Shown here piece after piece: positions 6,862 through 12,314 of a stretch of 12,314 bases of DNA. Numbering within the stretch: the first letter of the stretch is position 1; every line of letters begins with the position of its first letter. The stretch covers positions 1 to 12,314 of the forward strand of contig JBMOEY010000042.1 in the NCBI GenBank assembly GCA_049314515.1, read 5' to 3'. The notes beneath the pieces are model-generated. The model searched no databases. It saw only the letters and a list, made by a program, of their open reading frames with translations, and was not told the DNA's origin. Source of the DNA: RFQD01 sp049314515 (GTDB taxonomy: Bacteria; Actinomycetota; Actinomycetes; Actinomycetales; Microbacteriaceae). The position numbers and the translations under genes are program-made.

Positions 6862-8202
6862 ATGAACGACGACTCCGCTGCCCGCCCCGATGACGAGTTC
6901 CGCGAACTTTTCGAGAAGTTCCTTTCCGGCAACGGAGAGATAGATCCGGCCGCGCTCGCTGGCGCAGCCGGCCTACCTCGAGATCCGGTCGCGCTCCAAG
7001 CACTCTTCGCTCAGCTGCGACACGCCCTCTCACAACCCTCCTCGCCGGAAGCAACCGCAAAACTTGCTCTCGATCAAGCAATCGACGCGGCCGGACAACA
7101 CGATCTCTCCGTTGACTCCGGTTCTGCGGCCGCTTTCGGGCAAGCCTTTGATGTTGCGGACATCTGGTTGAGTGAGGCAACTGACGTCGGTGCACTTCAG
7201 GCTCCTCCCGCGCTACTCACGCGCCGGGAATGGGTGCGCCTGACGATGCCCGTCTGGAACGCACTGAGTACACCCGTGTCATCGAGGATAAGCGACGCCA
7301 TGACATCGCTACTCGAGTCGCAGACACCAGAGGAAATGACGGGCGAGCTCGGTGGAGCATCCGGCGTCCTGCGGTCCCTCGGCGGAACCCTTTTCGCGAT
7401 GCAGCTTGGACACGTTGTCGGGCAACTATCGGAAGAAGTGGTGTCGGGCGGTGACATCGGGGTGGCACTGCTTCCCGACGGCAAGGCGGCAATTTTGCCA
7501 CAAAACGTTTCTGCACTCGCGGCCGGGCTCGACATCGACGAACAAGAAGTCCGGCTCTACATCGCCGTGCGCGAACTCGCCCACGCGCGGCTCTTCCATC
7601 ACGCGAGATGGTTGCCCCTCGACCTGCAATCGGCGTTGACCGCGTACGCCCTCGGGATTCGCATCGACGCATCTCCACTCGAAGAATTGGTCGACAACTT
7701 TGACCCCACCAACCCAGAGGAGCTGCGGGCCGCGTTGACCGACGGCCGTCTGATACCGCCGAAAACCCCAGAGCAGGAACGCGCACTCGCTCGGATCGAA
7801 ACACAACTGGCCCTCATTGAGGGATGGGTCGACGTCGTCACGCAAGACGCGACTCGGCGACTACCCAAAGCCGTCGCACTCGGCGAAACGATGCGCCGAC
7901 GCCGTGCCAGCGGTGGCCCCGCCGAGTCGGCATTCGCCGCCCTGGTCGGACTCGAGTTGCGTCCGCGTCGGCTTCGCGAGGCAACGTCGATGTGGCGAAG
8001 CATCACCGACGCGGTGGGCGCCAACGCACGAGACGCCTTGTGGTCCCATCCCGACCTAATGCCTTCTGGCGAGGACATTGACAATCCTGTGACGCTCATC
8101 GATCGCGTTGTCGCCGCATCTCGTGGCGACGCACCGGTTCGGGATGACATGGATCGGGCGCTTGATGATCTGCTTCGAGGCGACGCGCCACCCGAAGAAT
8201 AA
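6862..8202 (+). CDS. DUF2342 family zinc-dependent metallopeptidase-like protein
   Basis: This 446-residue, soluble, largely helical protein resembles actinobacterial DUF2342 proteins annotated as putative zinc-dependent metalloproteases (TIGR03624-like; M. tuberculosis Rv3195 from memory). Seen: FAMQLGHVVGQLSEEVVSGGDIG (178-200) is a family-typical block. The metzincin-like stretch VRELAHARLFHHARWL (236-251) has E238 and H241, but R237 stands where HExxH would have its first His. ALIEGWVD (317-324) contains E320, a possible third ligand. The C-terminus (about 420-446) is acidic. The ATG is preceded by GGTG at 5 bases. It diverges from the PDZ/Lon-like protease gene, and 54 bases separate it from the following plus-strand gene, so these two may be co-transcribed. 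From memory, related proteins also have REAAH-type motifs, so the Arg is probably a family property; whether the enzyme is active is not established. Confidence 0.88.
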   Translation: MNDDSAARPDDEFRELFEKFLSGNGEIDPAALAGAAGLPRDPVALQALFAQLRHALSQPSSPEATAKLALDQAIDAAGQHDLSVDSGSAAAFGQAFDVADIWLSEATDVGALQAPPALLTRREWVRLTMPVWNALSTPVSSRISDAMTSLLESQTPEEMTGELGGASGVLRSLGGTLFAMQLGHVVGQLSEEVVSGGDIGVALLPDGKAAILPQNVSALAAGLDIDEQEVRLYIAVRELAHARLFHHARWLPLDLQSALTAYALGIRIDASPLEELVDNFDPTNPEELRAALTDGRLIPPKTPEQERALARIETQLALIEGWVDVVTQDATRRLPKAVALGETMRRRRASGGPAESAFAALVGLELRPRRLREATSMWRSITDAVGANARDALWSHPDLMPSGEDIDNPVTLIDRVVAASRGDAPVRDDMDRALDDLLRGDAPPEE

Positions 8203-8256
8203 TACGAATGTGGATGCGTCACGTCGCGTAGACCGATTTGAGGGCACACTCTGCGC

Positions 8257-9129
8257 ATGCTTCGACTCAACCCTCGATTTCCACTGGTGTGGCGAACCCC
8301 CACGTCGTGCCAATTCGGTAGCCTCGTCCCGGTCGCCGTGCTTCACGAGCTCACACCCAACGACGAGCGGGTCTTGGCTGTGCTCCACGAAGGGGCTCCG
8401 CTGTCCACGCTTCGCGCTCTCGCGAGTCACTGGCACATGTCCGACATTGAACTGGACCACCTCCTCTCTCTGCTGACACCAGCGCTCGAAGAGTCGAAGC
8501 AGGACGAGGCGCCCCTCCGCGTGCTGATTGAAGGAAGCAGCGACGGTCAAGGTGAGATTTTCGAAGTGCTCAGCGATGACTTTCTGGTCTCCCACGCTCA
8601 GCAGGCGTCGAGTGCTACGTCAGCGCTGGATCCCGACATCGTCGTCATCGTCGCAGATTTTGTTGCGCCTTTGGCAACGGCTGGCTTCTGGCTTCGCCGG
8701 GACATTCCTCATCTCATCGTCACCAACCACGAAGACGGCGTGCGCATTGGACCCCTAGTCGTACCGGGTGTCAGTCCCTGTACGTATTGTCTCGACACTC
8801 AACACAGCCAATCGGACGAATGTTGGTCAGCCATTGCCACCCAACTAATGTTCGCCCGGGCACCGCGACCTTCAACGACCCTCAGGTACCGCGTCGCAAG
8901 TGAAATCCACGGCGTGATTCAACGTTGGCAATCAGACCAAGAAATTCTTCGGGCGCGCATTCATGTGGCATCGCGTCCGACGACGTCAGTCAACCCCAGC
9001 ACAGCAGTCCCGTTTAGCGATGAGTGCCAGTGTCAATCTCTGAAAGAAAACGTGACCGCGAACGCGACCCCCCGTGCGAACCAAAAGACGAAGCCCACGA
9101 CATCGTCAGTCGCGCACCCGCACGAGTGA
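8257..9129 (+). CDS. ThiF/TOMM E1-like protein, apparently catalytically eroded
   Basis: This 290-residue protein resembles the ThiF-like proteins found after the DUF2342 gene in Actinobacteria (Rv3196 type, from memory). The N-terminus LRLNPRFPLVWRTPTSCQFG is typical of that group and fixes the ATG start, although no well-spaced Shine-Dalgarno is present. An N-terminal helical region (about 30-80) precedes a Rossmann-like part (about 87-158) in which the usual Gly-rich nucleotide loop is replaced by VLIEGSSDGQGE (89-100). The block RIGPLVVPGVSPCTYC (163-178) is characteristic; C175 and C178 with C257 and C259 could bind zinc. The last 29 residues (262-290) are polar and do not look like a conserved domain. 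The 3' end runs 116 bases into uvrD2 on the opposite strand, and the C257/C259 pair is itself in that overlap. Proteins of this class bind leader peptides or adenylate C-termini; adenylation looks unlikely here. Confidence 0.75.
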   Translation: MLRLNPRFPLVWRTPTSCQFGSLVPVAVLHELTPNDERVLAVLHEGAPLSTLRALASHWHMSDIELDHLLSLLTPALEESKQDEAPLRVLIEGSSDGQGEIFEVLSDDFLVSHAQQASSATSALDPDIVVIVADFVAPLATAGFWLRRDIPHLIVTNHEDGVRIGPLVVPGVSPCTYCLDTQHSQSDECWSAIATQLMFARAPRPSTTLRYRVASEIHGVIQRWQSDQEILRARIHVASRPTTSVNPSTAVPFSDECQCQSLKENVTANATPRANQKTKPTTSSVAHPHE

Positions 9130-10744
9130 CACCCACGTAAAACACACGACGTTCTTCATTCAGTTCCTCAACGCTCGTCGCGAACGACACGGGAAGCAGA
9201 CCCTCGGCGAGGCCAATGAGATACACACTGTGCCACTCGAGACCTTTTGCCCCATGGATGGACGACAGGGTCACGGCATCGAGCGTTGGTTCGTGGCGCG
9301 CCTCTTGTCGCTTCTGCAGTTCGCTCGTGAACTCCCGCAAGGAGGTCCCAGCCGAAGCCGAGTCGGCCAGTGCAACGAGCGCATTGAACGCTTCCCACCT
9401 CGCGCGCACGGCGCCGGTGGCATGAGGAGGATCTTGGGTCCAGCCCAGCGATCGCACGACGTCGCTCACAGATTTGAAAAGCGGTTCGTTGGTGATGGAG
9501 ACTGCTGCCCCACGAAGAGCCATGATGGCTTGCTTTACTTCTGGCATGTCGAAGAATCGCACTCCCCCGGCGACTTGATAACTTACTCCCGCATCGCTCA
9601 ATGCCTGTTCCAGCACTGCACTTTGAGAATTGACTCGATAGAGCACCGCGATATCTCTGGCGGGCGTGCCCGTCGCAATTTCTCGAGCAATTTTTGCGGC
9701 TACACCTCGAGCCTCGGCACCATCGTCCGGATATTCGTTGCGCTCGGGTTTGGCCCCCGTCTGCACGTGGGCGCTCAAAGTCAGCGCACCGGGATTTTCG
9801 CGCATCACATCATTCGCAATCTGAACAATGGGCTGCGCCGAACGATAGTTGGTATCGAGACGAATGACCGCCGCCTCGGGAAACTCCGTTGCGAATTCGA
9901 GCAAGTACCTGTTTGTTGCTCCAGTGAACGAGTAAATGGTCTGATTTGCATCTCCAACAACGCACAAATCACGACGATCGCCCAACCACAATCGCAGCAA
10001 GTCATGTTGCAGGGGAGAAACGTCTTGATACTCGTCAACGACAAAAAATCGGTAGCGTTCGCGCACTTGCATGAGCGCCCCCTCCTCATTCGCGAGTAGT
10101 CCTGCAGTCAGGAGGAGGACGTCTTCAAAGTCAATGATGCGACGGTCCTCTTTAAGTCGCTCGTATTCCGTGTGCAACTCCAGTACCTGCGGCCGGGTCA
10201 ATTTGCCGAGCGAAGGTCGAGTGGTGAGTGCTTCGTATGCCTCCAGGGACAGGTTTGACACCTTTCGCCACTCAATATCTCCGGCAAGGTCGCGGAGCGT
10301 TGCTGAGTCCACTCGAATGCTTAAATTGCGCGCTGCCTCCGTGAGGAGCTGAGCCTTTCCACCAAGCACTCTCGGCGCATCCCCGCCGACAACCGTGGGC
10401 CAGAAATGAGTGAGCTGGCGCAGTGCGGCCGCATGGAACGTTGCTGCTTCGACCGTTCCCGCGTTGAGGTGTCTCAATCGAGTCTTCATTTCGCCTGCGG
10501 CGCGCGCGGTGAAGGTGAGGGCCAGAATTCGTTCCGGAGAGTACGCACCAGCATTTATGCCGTGGGCTATGCGGCGCGTGATCGTGCGGGTCTTGCCCGA
10601 GCCTGCACCGGCAAGTATGCACACGGGTCCGCGCAACGTCGTGGCCGCCTCGCGCTGACCCTCGTCAAGGTCGTGCAGAAGCAACTCGGAGGTGTGCTCG
10701 CGCGCATCCGCAAACGAACCGTCGGCACCGGATGGACCACTCAT
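9014..10744 (-). CDS. uvrD2: UvrD/Rep-family SF1A DNA helicase (UvrD2-like)
   Basis: This is an ATP-dependent 3'-5' DNA helicase of superfamily 1A, 576 residues from ATG 10744. Seen: Walker A GAGSGKT (46-52, K51), motif Ia LALTFTARAAGEMK, motif II DEYQD (237-241), motif III region GDANQTIYSFTGA, motif IV region TNYRS (298-302), motif V LSSIHGAKGLEW (493-504) and motif VI VFYVGVTRA (534-542). The chain stops about 34 residues after motif VI. There is no HRDC domain or tetracysteine module like the one at the C-terminus of mycobacterial UvrD2. ATG 10744 lies 5 bases after the nudC stop and suits translational coupling. An in-frame GTG at 10768 would add eight residues and overlap nudC, but has no ribosome binding site. 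The role is presumably DNA repair. Its 3' end overlaps the converging E1-like gene. The helicase assignment is certain; the UvrD2 name rests on similarity and context. Confidence 0.95.
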   Translation of the reverse strand: MSGPSGADGSFADAREHTSELLLHDLDEGQREAATTLRGPVCILAGAGSGKTRTITRRIAHGINAGAYSPERILALTFTARAAGEMKTRLRHLNAGTVEAATFHAAALRQLTHFWPTVVGGDAPRVLGGKAQLLTEAARNLSIRVDSATLRDLAGDIEWRKVSNLSLEAYEALTTRPSLGKLTRPQVLELHTEYERLKEDRRIIDFEDVLLLTAGLLANEEGALMQVRERYRFFVVDEYQDVSPLQHDLLRLWLGDRRDLCVVGDANQTIYSFTGATNRYLLEFATEFPEAAVIRLDTNYRSAQPIVQIANDVMRENPGALTLSAHVQTGAKPERNEYPDDGAEARGVAAKIAREIATGTPARDIAVLYRVNSQSAVLEQALSDAGVSYQVAGGVRFFDMPEVKQAIMALRGAAVSITNEPLFKSVSDVVRSLGWTQDPPHATGAVRARWEAFNALVALADSASAGTSLREFTSELQKRQEARHEPTLDAVTLSSIHGAKGLEWHSVYLIGLAEGLLPVSFATSVEELNEERRVFYVGVTRAGARLTMSWASSFGSHGGSRSRSRFLSEIDTGTHR

Positions 10745-10749
10745 CACGC

Positions 10750-11790
10750 TCAGCGATTTCCCAACCACACAGCGTTTTGGTCGAGTGGTTTGCCAAACCA
10801 GTGTTCGATCAACGACCGGGCTATCGACGTTCGACCGGGGAGCACAACGTCATTCAATGCTCCACCCAACTCTTCTCGCGTGAACCAGCGAAGGGATAAA
10901 ATTTCCTCGCCGTCTGGATGCAATTCCGTCGCATCCACATCGGGTCGAAGCCGGGCGACAAAACCCACCATGAGGGACGCGGGAAAGGGCCACGGCTGAG
11001 AGCCCATGTACTCGATGCGGTCGACGTCGAGTCCCGCCTCCTCCCACACTTCGCGTTTCACGGCTGCCTCAAGCGACTCCCCGGGGTCAACGAAGCCGGC
11101 CAGCAGGGAATATCTGTTTGGCTCCCACATCGCATTGTTGCCCAAGAGAATTCGATCCTGGTCATCCGTCACGAGAACAATGATCGCCACGTCGGTCCGG
11201 GGAAAGAATTGCCGATTAGACGGTGTCGTGCGCACCCACCCTGAACTCGTTGATTCGGTCGGCTCTCCCGTCGAAGGGGAAAAACGGTGACTGATGTGCC
11301 AATTAGCCAACGCGAGCGCTTGAGTGAAGAGTCCGGTTTCCCGATCGGTCATCGTGTGCCCCCAGACGCGAAGGTCTGCCCACTGCGGATGGTCAATGAC
11401 CGGGCCGGGCGCAACATCGTCACGTGTCGACGACTCGAGAGCACTCAGAGTTTCGGCGTCGAGTTCTTGGTCGGAATCGATGACCACCGCAACGAAGTGC
11501 GTCGGTTCGTCCCCCAGCTCGTCATTCGCTCTGCCTAAATAAACACGCTCAATAACGTCAATCTTGAGCCGTCGGATCTCGGTCGGTGAAAAAAACGCAA
11601 GCCGCAACGATTCGTTGTCGTTCTCACCCAGTATCACCCGACCGAGCGTTTTACTGCCACGCACAATAAACACCCGAGTGGAGTCGCGTTGCCAAACATG
11701 GTCGAGATGCCCCTCGCGCCCGCGATTTGCCGAGTCACGATCGTGATTGTGTCGGGAGAGACTCAGCGAGGACCCGAATTCTGTGGACAT
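10750..11790 (-). CDS. nudC: NudC-like Nudix hydrolase (NAD+ diphosphatase), zinc-ribbon cysteines absent
   Basis: This 346-residue protein (from ATG 11790) probably hydrolyses the pyrophosphate of NAD(H) to NMN(H) and AMP, and perhaps removes NAD caps from RNA. An N-terminal NudC-like domain (about 1-155) is followed by ALALANWHISHRF, the lead into the usual zinc ribbon. Where the family has two Cys pairs, this sequence has S171, T174, T189 and N192. The Nudix box is intact at 232-254 (GFVDPGE...REVWEEAGL), and SQPWPFP (264-270) is the motif that marks NAD-preferring Nudix enzymes. ATG 11790 is chosen because AAGG lies 5 bases upstream and gives the usual N-terminus; an in-frame GTG at 11817 would add nine residues. 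It is the first gene of a tight pair with uvrD2 and diverges from the phosphotransferase gene. Catalysis looks possible; zinc binding does not. Confidence 0.92.
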   Translation of the reverse strand: MSTEFGSSLSLSRHNHDRDSANRGREGHLDHVWQRDSTRVFIVRGSKTLGRVILGENDNESLRLAFFSPTEIRRLKIDVIERVYLGRANDELGDEPTHFVAVVIDSDQELDAETLSALESSTRDDVAPGPVIDHPQWADLRVWGHTMTDRETGLFTQALALANWHISHRFSPSTGEPTESTSSGWVRTTPSNRQFFPRTDVAIIVLVTDDQDRILLGNNAMWEPNRYSLLAGFVDPGESLEAAVKREVWEEAGLDVDRIEYMGSQPWPFPASLMVGFVARLRPDVDATELHPDGEEILSLRWFTREELGGALNDVVLPGRTSIARSLIEHWFGKPLDQNAVWLGNR

Positions 11791-11821
11791 TACTACCTTG
11801 CTCACTGTGCTCGTCACGCCT

Positions 11822-11829
11822 CACGCGTG
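11822..11829. promoter_or_regulatory. 8-bp palindrome in the nudC/phosphotransferase divergent region
   Basis: CACGCGTG is a perfect palindrome in the 81-bp interval between the two divergent starts. It is placed where an operator could affect either promoter. A short palindrome in fairly GC-rich DNA can arise by chance, so this is only a position to test. Confidence 0.2.
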
Positions 11830-11859
11830 GCGTTGAGCTCGAATCGAACGAGCGCGACC

Positions 11860-11865
11860 TAGCCT
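11860..11865 (+). promoter_or_regulatory. Candidate -10 box for a leaderless phosphotransferase transcript
   Basis: TAGCCT fits the actinobacterial TAnnnT pattern and ends seven bases before the ATG at 11872, the spacing expected when transcription starts at or next to the start codon. There is no Shine-Dalgarno sequence before this ATG, which agrees with a leaderless mRNA. A clear -35 element at 16-18 bases is not visible. Confidence 0.35.
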
Positions 11866-11871
11866 TGACTC

Positions 11872-12314
11872 ATGGCCAGGACACATCTCACTCTAGCGGC
11901 GCTTGTTTCGTCTGCCATTGCGGGGTTCAACCCGACGTCTTCTCGGGACTATGCGTGTGAAATACATGACGATGTGGACGCGGCCGTCATCGAGGATGAG
12001 AACGGCGTCGTTATCGTCGTCGAAGTGCCGCGAACCGGCGCGGCAAACGACGAACTGCGTGCCGAAGCCAAGTCACTTGACGCCCTGACGGCAGGAGTTC
12101 GGTCACTTTTGCCGTTCGCCGTGCCGGAGAAAATTCAACAGGCCCAAATGGGTGACGGTATCGCCCTCATTAGCTCGTTCGTTCCGGGAATTCCGCTCAA
12201 TGCGGCAATGATGCGCGGCCAGTTTGCACTCGCATCAAGTGTGGGGTCGGGAATCGCAGCAATTCACGAGATCCCGTCGTCGGTCATTTCGGATGCCGCG
12301 CGACCGACACTGTC
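11872..12314 (+). CDS. Phosphotransferase (APH-like), 5' part only
   Basis: The reading frame is open from ATG 11872 to the window end (147 complete codons) and is cut by the edge. The protein resembles aminoglycoside/macrolide phosphotransferase-like (APH kinase fold) proteins of Microbacteriaceae. Seen: N-terminal THLTLAALVSSAIAG; a beta-strand pair around AAVIEDENGVVIVVEVPRTG (37-56); ELRAEAKSL with E65 as the likely helix-C glutamate; ALTAGVRSLLPFAVP (71-85); and a GIAAIHEIP helix (127-135) that precedes the catalytic loop in this fold. The usual nucleotide-contacting Lys or Arg on the third strand is not obvious; V and E occupy VVEVP. The catalytic HxD and metal-binding segments would lie beyond the edge. 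The gene has no Shine-Dalgarno and diverges from nudC. The substrate is unknown, and antibiotic resistance should not be assumed from the family name. Confidence 0.8.
   Translation, partial: MARTHLTLAALVSSAIAGFNPTSSRDYACEIHDDVDAAVIEDENGVVIVVEVPRTGAANDELRAEAKSLDALTAGVRSLLPFAVPEKIQQAQMGDGIALISSFVPGIPLNAAMMRGQFALASSVGSGIAAIHEIPSSVISDAARPTL

Noticed and set aside
7599..8303. Minus-strand Ser/Arg-rich open frame of 234 codons
   Set aside because: Antisense to the DUF2342 gene, with the low-complexity Ser/Arg composition expected from shadow frames in GC-rich DNA.
9074..10099. Plus-strand open frame of 341 codons
   Set aside because: Antisense to uvrD2 helicase motifs; no domain or ribosome binding site supports it.
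11872..12314. Antibiotic resistance kinase
   Set aside because: The fold resembles APH kinases, but only the N-terminal part is visible, and these housekeeping-context members in Actinobacteria have no defined substrate.
1..12314. CRISPR arrays, insertion sequences, toxin-antitoxin or other defence modules
   Set aside because: I saw no regularly spaced repeats, transposase motifs or paired small toxin-like genes; the window reads as core chromosomal DNA.

Overview
The window looks like a chromosomal core region of an actinobacterium, most likely order Micrococcales and probably family Microbacteriaceae. The evidence is a UPF0182 membrane protein beside a secreted PDZ/Lon-type protease, a diverging DUF2342-type metallopeptidase-like gene, a UvrD2-like helicase and a NudC-like Nudix hydrolase. 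From memory, Mycobacterium tuberculosis has a similar neighbourhood (Rv3193c to Rv3199c). GTG starts are frequent and base composition is moderately GC-rich by eye, lower than in many Microbacteriaceae, so the genus is left open.

Layout. Bases 1-42 lie beyond the stop of the first gene and hold nothing I can call. On the minus strand, 43-1416 encodes a metallo-beta-lactamase/beta-CASP RNase-like hydrolase. Between 1417 and 1803 there is no protein gene. This stretch holds an initiator tRNA-fMet (minus), its promoter, a terminator, a second strong hairpin, and a 17-bp duplicate of the tRNA 3' end inside a foldable segment. Next on the minus strand come an unrecognised coiled-coil protein (1804-2520), the UPF0182 protein (2594-5470) and a PDZ/Lon-like serine protease (5510-6703). 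A 158-bp divergent region separates these from plus-strand genes: a DUF2342 zinc-metallopeptidase-like protein (6862-8202) and an eroded ThiF/TOMM-type E1-like protein (8257-9129). The latter converges on, and overlaps by 116 bp, the minus-strand UvrD2-like helicase (9014-10744), which follows the Nudix hydrolase nudC (10750-11790) in an apparent operon. At the right edge a plus-strand phosphotransferase gene starts at 11872 and is cut by the window end.

How they may fit together. UPF0182, the PDZ/Lon-like protease and the divergent metallopeptidase-like protein form a conserved neighbourhood that suggests an envelope or protein quality-control function, but no direct mechanism is visible. 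nudC-uvrD2 looks like a housekeeping nucleotide/DNA-maintenance pair. I see no CRISPR array, transposase, phage gene or obvious defence system. The points most worth a second look are the loss of all four expected zinc-ribbon cysteines in NudC, the tRNA-tail duplication with its structured surroundings, the eroded E1-like protein whose tail is antisense to uvrD2, and the unrecognised coiled-coil gene.
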